Positions 1 through 7,759 of a stretch of 64,000 nucleotides of DNA are shown here, piece by piece (within the stretch, counting starts at the first letter, position 1; each line of letters begins with the position of its first letter). The translations under genes and the position numbers were made by a program. This DNA is from Nocardiopsis sp. CNT312 (GTDB lineage: Bacteria > Actinomycetota > Actinomycetes > Streptosporangiales > Streptosporangiaceae), in assembly GCF_000515115.1 (NCBI RefSeq), contig NZ_AZXF01000010.1:124001-188000 (forward strand), in the 5' to 3' direction. Below the pieces are notes generated by a model. The model ran no database searches. It was given only the letters and a program-made list of their open reading frames with translations, and was not told the origin of the DNA.

Positions 1-866
1 GGGTGGAAGAGGTCGAAGTCGTCCAGCTTCTCGCCGGTGGAGGCGAACATGATCGGACGGCCGGTGAGATGGCGGATGGACAGCGCCGCGCCGCCGCGCG
101 CGTCACCGTCGAGCTTGGTGAGCGCGACGGCGTCGTAGCCGACCCCGTCGAGGAAGGCCTGGGCGGTGTTGACCGCGTCCTGGCCGATCATGGCGTCGAC
201 GACGAAGAGGATCTCGTCGGGCTCGACCGCGTCACGGATGTCCGCGGCCTGCCGCATCATCTCGGTGTCCACACCGAGGCGGCCCGCGGTGTCGATGACG
301 ACCACGTTGTGGTTGTTGCGGCGGGCGTACTCGACGGAGTCCCGGGCCACCCGCACGGGATCGCCCACGCCGTTGCCCGGTTCGGGGGCGAAGACCGGCG
401 CGCCCGCGCGCTCGCCGACCACCTGGAGCTGGGTGACCGCGTTGGGGCGCTGGAGGTCGGCGGCGACCAGCAGCGGGGTGTTGCGCTCCCCGGCCAGCCA
501 CTTGGCGAGCTTGCCCGCCAGGGTCGTCTTGCCGGCACCCTGAAGGCCGGCAAGCATGATCACGGTGGGCGGGTTCTTGGCGTACCGGACCTGACGGGTC
601 TCGCCGCCGAGGATCTCGACCAGTTCCTCGTTGACGATCCTGATGACCTGCTGTGCCGGGTTGAGGGCCTTGGAGACCTCCTCACCGCGGGCACGCTCCT
701 TGACCCGTGCGAGGAACGCGCGGACCACCGGCAGTGCGACGTCCGCCTCCAGCAGCGCGAGACGGATCTCGCGCGCGGTCGCGTTGATGTCCTCCTCGGA
801 CAGGCGCCCCTTGCCGCGCAGAGAGGAGAAGACCGATGTCAGCCGGTCGGAAAGCGTCTCGAACAC
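1..866 (-). CDS. ffh: Signal recognition particle protein Ffh (partial, 3' end outside window)
   Basis: This is the GTPase of the signal recognition particle, which binds signal sequences on ribosomes together with 4.5S RNA and docks on FtsY. About 288 codons are present: the N-terminal helical domain begins FETLSDRLTSVFSSLRGKG, then the G domain shows GLQGAGKTT (near residue 106), DTAGR (near 190) and TKLDGDARGG (near 250). The methionine-rich M domain lies beyond the window edge. The start is GTG at 866, chosen because the conserved N-terminus begins there. Its receptor gene ftsY lies about 3.3 kb upstream on the same strand. Confidence 0.97.
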   Translation of the reverse strand, partial: MFETLSDRLTSVFSSLRGKGRLSEEDINATAREIRLALLEADVALPVVRAFLARVKERARGEEVSKALNPAQQVIRIVNEELVEILGGETRQVRYAKNPPTVIMLAGLQGAGKTTLAGKLAKWLAGERNTPLLVAADLQRPNAVTQLQVVGERAGAPVFAPEPGNGVGDPVRVARDSVEYARRNNHNVVVIDTAGRLGVDTEMMRQAADIRDAVEPDEILFVVDAMIGQDAVNTAQAFLDGVGYDAVALTKLDGDARGGAALSIRHLTGRPIMFASTGEKLDDFDLFH

Positions 867-962
867 GAGTGTGGCCAGTCCTTCGTCTCGGAATTGGTCT
901 CCCAGATTACCTGCCCGCCCCGGCCCCGCCACCACACGGCGGCGGGCACCCGGGAGGGTGGA

Positions 963-2168
963 TCAGTCCTCCGTGGCCTGCCCGGACGGCTCCGCCCCGG
1001 TCCCGTCCGTGGCCTCGCCCTCCCCGGCACCGCCCGACAGGGTGGCCTCGCGCTGCTCCTCGATCGCGGCCAGGAGCTCCTCCTGGCGCTCACCGGTCAG
1101 GCCCCGTGTGGACAGCCGGGACTCGGCGTTCACGTCGTAGACCTCGTCACCGGTCTCACCAGTGAAACCGTAGTCCACGGAGCACGCCAGTTCCAGGGAG
1201 CCCCCGGCCTCCAGGGTTGCGGTCTGGCTGCACTCCTTGTCCCCGAGCTCGTCGTTGCTGAAGTCCACGTCCATGACGACAGTCACGGACCCGCTGCCGG
1301 TGCCGCCCTGGTCGTGCACGACCCCGGACCAGGTGCAGTCGGGGCCCTCACCGCAGTTCAGGCTCGGCTGGCCGTCCCAGGTCACGTCGATGCGCGCGTC
1401 CCGGGACATCTCCAGCCCCTCCCCGGCGACGGTGCTCAGGCCGTCGTAGAGCTCCTCGACGGCGGCGTCGTCGGCCTCCGCCAAGTCCAGCCGGACCTGC
1501 GGTCCGCTCTCGGCCCCCTCGGGGACGAGTTCCTCGATGGCGACGCGCTCGACCTGGCCGGTCTCGGCGTTGATCCACAGCCGGTTGCGCTCGCCCGCCA
1601 GGTCCACCCTGTGGGTCAGGACTCCGTCCAGCTTCTCCGTGACCGCCTCCGGCGAGGCGACTTCCATCCCACCGAGGATCTGTGCGAGCGCGGGCGGTGC
1701 CAGCGTCGCGGCGGGGTCGATCCATGCCTGTTCCCCGGTGACGCGCACCCACTGCTCCGGGAATTCGTCGGAGTCGGGGCCGAAGACGCCGCGGTCGAGC
1801 CAGAAGCCCTCCGGAGCGCGCAGGAAGAGCATGCCGTCGGCTCCGACCAGTTCGCCGTCGAGGTCGTTGGCGCTGACCGTGCCCTGAGCGGCCCCGCCGT
1901 CGGCGACGGTGAGGGACACCTCCTGCGGGACCTCTCCAACGGAGGCGGCCACCTGGCCCGTGGTGGTGAGCGCGGGGTAGGCGGCCAGTGCGGTGAGGGC
2001 CTCCTCCAGGACCGGGGCGGCGGCCACCGTCTCGGCCTGCTCCCCCTCCCCCTCCCCCTCGTCCGTCCCCGGGGTGCATCCGGCCAGGCCGAGAACGAGG
2101 GCTGCACCCGCTGCCGCGCACGCGGCACGGCCGCGTCCGAGGGCCTTGCTGTGACTCACCGGGGCCAT
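963..2168 (-). CDS. Secreted lipoprotein, possibly LppX/LprG-like
   Basis: A 401-residue predicted lipoprotein. The signal peptide ends in the lipobox LAGC with the acylated cysteine at residue 31, after an Ala/Leu-rich hydrophobic stretch. I chose the ATG at 2168 because AGGAGG lies just upstream. The mature protein is acidic. Its first half (residues about 60-220) has the tone of the LppX/LprA/F/G fold (a GELVGADGMLFLRAPEGFW-like strand pattern). The second half has four cysteines that could form disulfides and a low-complexity Gly/Glu tail. It sits between amt and ffh, where other actinobacteria usually carry glnK and glnD. Exact function is unknown, and the LppX comparison is only from general appearance. 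Confidence 0.75.
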   Translation of the reverse strand: MAPVSHSKALGRGRAACAAAGAALVLGLAGCTPGTDEGEGEGEQAETVAAAPVLEEALTALAAYPALTTTGQVAASVGEVPQEVSLTVADGGAAQGTVSANDLDGELVGADGMLFLRAPEGFWLDRGVFGPDSDEFPEQWVRVTGEQAWIDPAATLAPPALAQILGGMEVASPEAVTEKLDGVLTHRVDLAGERNRLWINAETGQVERVAIEELVPEGAESGPQVRLDLAEADDAAVEELYDGLSTVAGEGLEMSRDARIDVTWDGQPSLNCGEGPDCTWSGVVHDQGGTGSGSVTVVMDVDFSNDELGDKECSQTATLEAGGSLELACSVDYGFTGETGDEVYDVNAESRLSTRGLTGERQEELLAAIEEQREATLSGGAGEGEATDGTGAEPSGQATED

Positions 2169-2336
2169 GCTGCCTCCTGACCCCGACGCACGGGGCACTG
2201 TACGAATACACGTGATTGCTCGGAGCTCGGGGGCCGGAAAGGGCCTCGGGGGCCGTCTCGGTCACACCCGTACCGCGACAGAAAGGTTATCCAACCGCGA
2301 CGGGTGCCGGTGCCACACCGGTTCGGGACAGCGAAC

Positions 2337-2369
2337 GGGGCCGACGGGGAGTAGTTCCCCGCCGGCCCC
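2337..2369 (-). terminator. Hairpin downstream of amt
   Basis: Arms of 14-15 bases (GGGGCCG-A-CGGGGA against TTCCCCG-C-CGGCCCC) separated by a four-base loop, with one mismatch. It lies 55 bases after the amt stop and ahead of the lipoprotein gene. There is no clear T-run, as is common for actinobacterial terminators. Confidence 0.65.
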
Positions 2370-2423
2370 TTGGAGCACCTCACCGCGTCAGCGGCGCAAG
2401 ACCCACTGCCTCAGCGTCGAGGG

Positions 2424-3746
2424 CTAGGCCTTGGCCTGCGATGAGGCCGTCTCCTCGCCCGGAGGCGTCGACGAGGAGACCGCTTCTTCCTCCAGCTCAT
2501 CGAGCTCCTCGAAGGCGTAGGCCGACTCGGCGTGCAGCTCGTGGTCCAGGCCGTTGGTCTCCACCTCCTCGGCGATACGGAAGCCGACGACGAGGTCGAT
2601 GATCTTGGCGATGATCCAGGTGACGACGAAGGAGTAGACGATCGTGGCGACCACGGCGATGAGCTGGACGAGCAGCAGGTTGATGCTGCCGCCGTAGGCG
2701 AGGCCGTCGGTGCCGTTGGCCGCGGAGGCGGCCACGAGGCCGATCATCAGCGAACCGATGATGCCGCCGGCCATGTGGATGCCGACCACGTCGAGGGCGT
2801 CGTCGTACTTGAACTTGAACTTCCAGCTGATGGCGTAGGCGCAGACGGCACCGGAGGCGAGGCCGACCGCGATGGCGCCGATGGGGGTGACATCGGCGGC
2901 CGCCGGGGTGATGGCGACCAGACCGGCGATGGCACCGGAGGCGAAGCCCAGGGCGCTGACCTTGCCGTAGCGCACCTTCTCCACCAGGATCCAGGCGAGG
3001 ATCGCGGCGGCCGTGGCGACCTGGGTGTTGACCAGGGCCAGGGCGGCGACGGCGTCAGCGGCGTAGGCGGAGCCGGCGTTGAAGCCGAACCAGCCAAACC
3101 ACAGGAGAGCGGCGCCCAGGAGGACGAACGGCAGGTTGTGGGGGCGCATGGACTCCACACCGAAGCCCTTGCGACGGCCCAGGACGAAGGTCAGGGCCAG
3201 GGCCGCAGCACCGGCGTTGATGTGGACAGCGGTACCGCCGGCGAAGTCGATGAGGCCCGCGCCGACGACTTCCTCGAGCAGGCCGAACCAGCCACCGCCC
3301 CAGACCCAGTGGGCGACGGGGAAGTAGACCAGCAGCGCCCAGAAAGGAACGAAGAGCAGCCAGGCTCCGAACTTCGCGCGGTCGGCGATGGCGCCGCTGA
3401 TCAGGGCGACGGTGATGACGGCGAACATCATCTGGAAGCCGGCGTCGACGAGCAGCGGGTAGCCGCCCTCCGCGTCGACCTCGCCGACGATGCTGCTGAG
3501 GCCGACCATGTCGAAGCCGCCGATGAAGTAGTTGAGCGCGCCCGGCCCCTCGGCGTAGGTGAGCGAGTGCCCGATGAGAACCCACAGGACGCTGACGATC
3601 GCGATGCTCGCGAAGCTCATCAGCATCATGTTGAGAACGCTCTTGGCCCGGGACATGCCGCCGTAGAAGAAGGCCAGGCCCGGGGTCATGAGCATCACCA
3701 GCGCGGCGCTGACGAGCAGCCACGTGGTAGTGCCAGTGTCAATCAT
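2424..3746 (-). CDS. amt: Ammonium transporter Amt
   Basis: A 440-residue member of the Amt/Rh ammonium channel family with about eleven membrane helices. Family landmarks are visible: FFYGGMSRAKSVLNMM near the N-terminus, the first pore histidine in FAGGTAVHINAGAAAL, the second in VVGIHMAGGIIG, and the regulatory C-terminal strip ending in GLDHELHAESAYAF, the part that PII proteins contact. It imports ammonium during nitrogen limitation. The ATG at 3746 has GGAGG eight bases upstream. A four-site GlnR box lies about 110 bases before the start. The usual partner glnK (PII) and glnD are not next to it. Confidence 0.97.
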   Translation of the reverse strand: MIDTGTTTWLLVSAALVMLMTPGLAFFYGGMSRAKSVLNMMLMSFASIAIVSVLWVLIGHSLTYAEGPGALNYFIGGFDMVGLSSIVGEVDAEGGYPLLVDAGFQMMFAVITVALISGAIADRAKFGAWLLFVPFWALLVYFPVAHWVWGGGWFGLLEEVVGAGLIDFAGGTAVHINAGAAALALTFVLGRRKGFGVESMRPHNLPFVLLGAALLWFGWFGFNAGSAYAADAVAALALVNTQVATAAAILAWILVEKVRYGKVSALGFASGAIAGLVAITPAAADVTPIGAIAVGLASGAVCAYAISWKFKFKYDDALDVVGIHMAGGIIGSLMIGLVAASAANGTDGLAYGGSINLLLVQLIAVVATIVYSFVVTWIIAKIIDLVVGFRIAEEVETNGLDHELHAESAYAFEELDELEEEAVSSSTPPGEETASSQAKA

Positions 3747-3856
3747 TTGGTCGCCTCCGATGGGACGGAAGGGGGATGAAAACGTGCGGGCGGCGGTCTA
3801 GCGAGCGCGTCATCGGGCCCGTCGCAGCACCACGGAGGCCACTTTCCGACCTGGGT

Positions 3857-3894
3857 GTTTCTCTCTCTGAGCCGACATGTTTCGTCCACGTAAA
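3857..3894 (-). promoter_or_regulatory. GlnR box upstream of amt
   Basis: Read on the minus strand, four half-sites occur at exact 11-base pitch: TTTAC, six bases, GAAAC, six bases, GCTCA, six bases, GAAAC. This matches the actinobacterial GlnR a1-b1-a2-b2 layout (gTnAc-n6-GaAAc repeated), with both b sites perfect, a1 good and a2 weak. It is 111 bases upstream of the amt start, where GlnR activates amtB in Streptomyces. GlnR itself is not in the window. Confidence 0.75.
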
Positions 3895-4119
3895 AGGACA
3901 GACAGAAGTATTAAGGCAGCGTGAAACGATGGCCCAGGTCACATCAACCGTGATGGACGGAACCAGAACACCCATACATCCCAGACTCAGAGTGACAAAA
4001 CTACTACCGAGGATGAGATCTCACCTCGATAACGAAGCCTCCGTCAGCTCCCGCATCGTCGTGTTCCCGTCATGTTTCCGTTGCATGAAACAGATCACAT
4101 CGGGGAACAGTGAACTCCC

Positions 4120-4171
4120 CGGACACACACGGGGACGGGCATGAGCATGGATGCCCGTCCCCGTGTGTCCG
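4120..4171 (-). terminator. Long hairpin terminator after ftsY
   Basis: Arms of about 22 bases (CGGACACACACGGGGACGGG and its complement) with a two-base bulge and a short loop. It lies 14 bases past the ftsY stop codon and separates ftsY from amt. Confidence 0.8.
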
Positions 4172-4185
4172 CGCACACCGGCTGG

Positions 4186-5379
4186 TCAGCCGGCAGCCAG
4201 GACGGCGTCCACGAAGACCTCCGGGTCGAAGGGGGCGAGGTCGTCGGGGCCCTCTCCCAGACCGACCAGCTTGACGGGCACACCCAGCTCCCGCTGCACC
4301 TGGACGATGATGCCGCCCTTGGCGGTGCCGTCCATCTTGGTGAGCGCGATGCCGGTCACGTTGACCACCTCGGCGAACACGCGCGCCTGGCGCAGCCCGT
4401 TCTGCCCGGTGGTCGCGTCCAGCACCAGCAGGACCTCGTCCACCCGGCACTTCTTCTCGACGACGCGCTTGACCTTGCCCAGCTCGTCCATCAGGCCGGT
4501 CTTGGTGTGCAGCCGCCCGGCGGTGTCGATGATGACGGTGTCCGCCCCGTCCTCGATCCCCGTGGCCACGGCGTCGAAGGCCACGCTCGCCGGGTCCGCG
4601 CCCTCCTCCTTGCGCACGACCGGCGCGCCCACCCGGGATCCCCAGGTCTGGAGCTGCTCGCTGGCGGCTGCGCGGAAGGTGTCCGCGGCGCCCAGCACGA
4701 CGCTGTGGCCGTCACCGACCAGGACGCGGGCGAGCTTGCCCGTCGTAGTGGTCTTGCCGGTGCCGTTGACGCCAACCACCATGATGACGGCGGGCCGGTC
4801 GCCGTGCGGGCCGGTGCGCACCGTGCGGTCGGTGTCCGCCCCGATCTGGTCGATGAGCTCCTCGCGCAGCAGCCCGCGCACTTCATCGACCCCGCGCGTG
4901 CCGAGCACCTTCACCTTGGTGCGCAGGTGGTCCACGATCTGTGTGGCGGAGGTGACGCCGATGTCCGCCGTGATGAGGGTGTCCTCGATCTCCTCCCAGG
5001 TGTCCTCGTCGAGGGTGTCGGATGCCAGGAGGTTGAGCAGCCCCTGTCCCAGGGTGCTCTGCGAGCGGGCGAGCCGGGCGCGCAGCCGCACCATCCGGCC
5101 CGCGGAGGGGGGCGGGGTCTCCAGTTCCGGCACCACGGGCGCCTCTTCGGCAGGAGGGGCCTCCTCTGCCGGGGGCGCGTGGGCGGGAGGCGGGACGACC
5201 GTTCCCCCACCTGCCTCCGCTTCCTCAGGGGCCGCGGTGGGGCGGTCCTCCGTCTTCGTGGCCCCGGTGTCCTCCTCGTCCCGCGCGCCCGGACGCCGGA
5301 CCGTCGTGACCAGGAAGAACCCGCCGACCACCAGCAACGCGACGACGAGGGCAAGGGTTGCGATCAAGGTGATGTCCAT
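4186..5379 (-). CDS. ftsY: Signal recognition particle receptor FtsY
   Basis: The membrane-associated SRP receptor GTPase, 397 residues from the ATG at 5379. A hydrophobic helix (ITLIATLALVVALLVVGGFF) starts at residue 3, followed by an acidic Pro/Glu/Ala-rich linker, then the NG domain. The G1 loop reads GVNGTGKTTTTGKLA. DTFRAAASEQL, DTAGRLHTKTG and TKMDGTAKGG follow, ending in GLGEGPDDLAPFDPEVFVDA. A Thr replaces the more usual Val in G1. The gene begins 53 bases after btuC with no obvious terminator between, so it may be partly cotranscribed with the cobalamin uptake genes. Confidence 0.97.
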   Translation of the reverse strand: MDITLIATLALVVALLVVGGFFLVTTVRRPGARDEEDTGATKTEDRPTAAPEEAEAGGGTVVPPPAHAPPAEEAPPAEEAPVVPELETPPPSAGRMVRLRARLARSQSTLGQGLLNLLASDTLDEDTWEEIEDTLITADIGVTSATQIVDHLRTKVKVLGTRGVDEVRGLLREELIDQIGADTDRTVRTGPHGDRPAVIMVVGVNGTGKTTTTGKLARVLVGDGHSVVLGAADTFRAAASEQLQTWGSRVGAPVVRKEEGADPASVAFDAVATGIEDGADTVIIDTAGRLHTKTGLMDELGKVKRVVEKKCRVDEVLLVLDATTGQNGLRQARVFAEVVNVTGIALTKMDGTAKGGIIVQVQRELGVPVKLVGLGEGPDDLAPFDPEVFVDAVLAAG

Positions 5380-5432
5380 AGCCCCATCAGTATCCCAGAG
5401 CACCCGGTGCGATCGCCGTGACCCACGGCGGA

Positions 5433-6464
5433 TCAGGTGTGCCGGTGGCGCGTCGCGCGCAGGACCACGACGAAGAAGGGGGCGCCCAGGAACGCCGTGA
5501 CCACGCCGATCGGGAGTTCGGCCGGTGCCACCACGGTCCGTGCCACGATGTCGACCACGATGAGGAAGGCCGCCCCGAACAGGACTCCGCCCGGCAGGAT
5601 CGCCCGGTAGTCGGCACCCACCAGGCGGCGCACGACGTGCGGGACGACGATCCCGACGAACCCGATCAGCCCGCTCACCGCCACCGCCGCAGCGGTGGCC
5701 AGGGACGCCGCGGCGATGACGACGAGCCGCACGGCGCCGGGGCGCAGCCCCAGGCTCACCGCCTTGTCATCGCCCAGGGCGAGCAGGTCCAGTAGGTATC
5801 CGCAGGTGAGCAGTACGGCCAGTGAGACCGCCGCGTAGGGCGCGACCAGCCGAACGTCGTCCCATCCGCCGCGGCCCAGGCCGCCCAGCAGCCAGGAGAA
5901 GATGCGCTGGAGCTGGTCCACCCCGATCTGCTGGACGAGGGTCTGGGCGGCGGACAGGAAGGAGGACACCGCCACGCCCGCGAGGAGCAGTCCGGCCGTG
6001 CCGCCCCCGCCCGCGACGGAGCCGAGGGCGTAGGCGGCGGCCACGCCGAGCAGCGCCCCGGCGAAGGCCGCCACGGGGAGCAAGGCGCGCGGCGATGCGG
6101 CGAGGTCCTGACCGAAGACCATGACCAGCGTCGCGCCGAGCCCCGCGCCCGAGGCGGCACCGAGCAGGTAGGGGTCGGCCAGCGGGTTGCGGAAGACGCC
6201 CTGGTAGGCGGCGCCCGCCGTGGCCAGTAGGGCACCGACCAGGGCGGCCGCGACCACCCGGGGCAGGCGCAGCTCCACCAGCAGGGCCGCCTGCCGCTCC
6301 GTCAGCGGGCTCTCCACGCCGTCCGCCACGAGACTGAGCAGGTGGCGGACGATACCGGCGGCGGAGAGGTCCGCCGCGCCCGCGGAGACCCCCAGGAGGA
6401 CCGCCGCCGCCAGCACGGCGCATCCTGCCGGGAGCCACACGGACGCCCTCCGCCTCCCTCTCAC
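5433..6464 (-). CDS. btuC: Cobalamin-type ABC transporter permease (FecCD family)
   Basis: A 343-residue membrane permease of the FecCD/BtuC family with about ten helices. Recognisable stretches are LRLPRVVAAALVGALLATAG, NPLADPYLLGAASGAG and the cytoplasmic coupling region SGLIGFVGIVVPHVVRRLVG. It would form the channel for vitamin B12 or a related corrinoid together with the binding protein two bases upstream. Start is GTG at 6464. Substrate is inferred from the cobalamin riboswitch in front of the operon; the family also moves iron-siderophores and haem. No ATPase gene follows; ftsY does. Confidence 0.9.
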   Translation of the reverse strand: MRGRRRASVWLPAGCAVLAAAVLLGVSAGAADLSAAGIVRHLLSLVADGVESPLTERQAALLVELRLPRVVAAALVGALLATAGAAYQGVFRNPLADPYLLGAASGAGLGATLVMVFGQDLAASPRALLPVAAFAGALLGVAAAYALGSVAGGGGTAGLLLAGVAVSSFLSAAQTLVQQIGVDQLQRIFSWLLGGLGRGGWDDVRLVAPYAAVSLAVLLTCGYLLDLLALGDDKAVSLGLRPGAVRLVVIAAASLATAAAVAVSGLIGFVGIVVPHVVRRLVGADYRAILPGGVLFGAAFLIVVDIVARTVVAPAELPIGVVTAFLGAPFFVVVLRATRHRHT

Positions 6465-6466
6465 CT

Positions 6467-7468
6467 TCAGCCGCCCGCGCTCGCCAGGACCGCGTCGCCG
6501 ACCTCCTCGGCGAAGTCGACCACGCGCGGGCCCCAGCGGGAGGCGACGTCGGGGTCGAGCAGGACCACACCGCCGCTCCCGACTGCGGCGACGGTGTCGA
6601 AGGCGGGCCGTTCGGCCACCTCGGACACGGTGGCCTCGTCCCCGTAGGAGAGGAAGATCAGGTCCGGGTTCTCCTGGACGACGAACTCGGGGGACAGCTG
6701 CGGGTAGCCGCCCGTGGTGCCGTCGTCGGCCTCGTCGGCGATGTTGACCAGGCCGAAGGCACGGTAGACCTGTCCGACGAAGGTGTCGGAGGTGGCGGAG
6801 TAGAGGGTGTCGTCGAGCTCCTGGTAGAAGGTGAGCCCATGGTCGCCGACCTCCGAGCACACGGTCTCGACCGCCTCGGTGAAGGCGGTCTCGACGCGGT
6901 CGGCCTCGGTGTCGGCCTCCTCCGGCAGACCGGTAGCGTCGCCCAGCAGGCGGATCTGGGCGTAGACGTCCTCCAGGTCCGCAGCGGCGCCGATCGTGAG
7001 GACGGGGATGCCCACGGCCTCCAGTTGCGGGGCGGTGTCCGCCGCACTGTCGGCCAGGACGACGAGGTCGGGGTCGTACCCGGCGATCGCCTCGACATTG
7101 GGGGTGAACCCGCTGAGGTCGGTGGTGGGCACCTCGGCCGGGTGGTCGGAGTACTCGTCGGCCGCCTCGACCAGGTCACCCGCACCGATGGCGAAGAGCA
7201 TCTCGGTGTGGCTGGGCGAGAGGGAGACGATCCGTTCCGGCGCCCGGTCGAGGGTGACCTCGCCGAGCGCGTCGGTGAGCGTGACGGGGAAGGTTCCGTC
7301 GCCGACACCGGGGCGGTCGGTGGCGGGGGCTGGTGCGCCGCAGGCGGCAGCGCTCTCCGCGGTATCCACGGCGGGCTCGGTTCCGGGCCCGGTCTCGGAA
7401 CCGCCGCAGGCGGTGAGGGCGAGCGCGGCGCCGAGCAGGACGAGGGAAGGTTTGCGCGCGATCCGCAC
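6467..7468 (-). CDS. btuF: Cobalamin-type substrate-binding lipoprotein
   Basis: A 333-residue periplasmic-binding-type lipoprotein of the BtuF/FhuD class (helical backbone fold). The lipobox LTAC puts the acylated cysteine at residue 21. The family signature PERIVSLSPSHTEMLFAIGA follows the first strand, and later DPDLVVLADS and NPDLIFLSYGD match the usual binding-protein strands. The GTG at 7468 is preceded by AAGGAG. It captures substrate outside the membrane for the permease encoded immediately downstream. A cobalamin riboswitch occupies the leader, which makes B12 or a precursor the likely ligand. Confidence 0.9.
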   Translation of the reverse strand: MRIARKPSLVLLGAALALTACGGSETGPGTEPAVDTAESAAACGAPAPATDRPGVGDGTFPVTLTDALGEVTLDRAPERIVSLSPSHTEMLFAIGAGDLVEAADEYSDHPAEVPTTDLSGFTPNVEAIAGYDPDLVVLADSAADTAPQLEAVGIPVLTIGAAADLEDVYAQIRLLGDATGLPEEADTEADRVETAFTEAVETVCSEVGDHGLTFYQELDDTLYSATSDTFVGQVYRAFGLVNIADEADDGTTGGYPQLSPEFVVQENPDLIFLSYGDEATVSEVAERPAFDTVAAVGSGGVVLLDPDVASRWGPRVVDFAEEVGDAVLASAGG

Positions 7469-7499
7469 ATGTGCTCCTTGGCGAGGCAGGGGGAAGGGG

Positions 7500-7685
7500 A
7501 GCACGGCCCGGGCAGGGACGGCCGGTCCTTCCCACGAGGACGGGTACGTCGGCACCGGCGAGGCGACCTGGCTCGTCCCCGCGGGGCGGGGCGTCACAGT
7601 TGCGGGACAGCGCCGGGTTGGGGCGGCGTGGCCGCCGGACCGGACTTCGCTCGTTCGGCACCGTCAGCTCACCGAGGGTGAACCG
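7500..7685 (-). ncRNA. Cobalamin (AdoCbl) riboswitch
   Basis: On the minus strand the leader of btuF contains the hallmark pieces of this riboswitch in order: GGTGCCGAACGAG, AGTCCGGTCC, then CGCTGTCCCGCAACTGTGA, and the B12-box-like GAGCCAGGTCGCCTCGCC near 7558-7576. GC-rich pairing segments separate them. The core occupies roughly 7555-7685, and the expression platform runs toward the GTG start at 7468. In this class, cobalamin binding lowers expression of uptake genes, which fits btuF-btuC. Exact ends are approximate. Confidence 0.88.
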
Positions 7686-7759
7686 ACCTTTCCACCTTAC
7701 TCGGCCGCAAAACGCCGCTTCGTCCTCTATGGCTCCTCAGCGCGCGGTCGGCCCCCGGC

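Noticed and set aside
3..2180. 725-codon open frame on the plus strand
   Set aside because: It lies antisense to ffh and the lipoprotein gene and has only the low-complexity Gly/Arg/Asp composition of GC-rich shadow frames.
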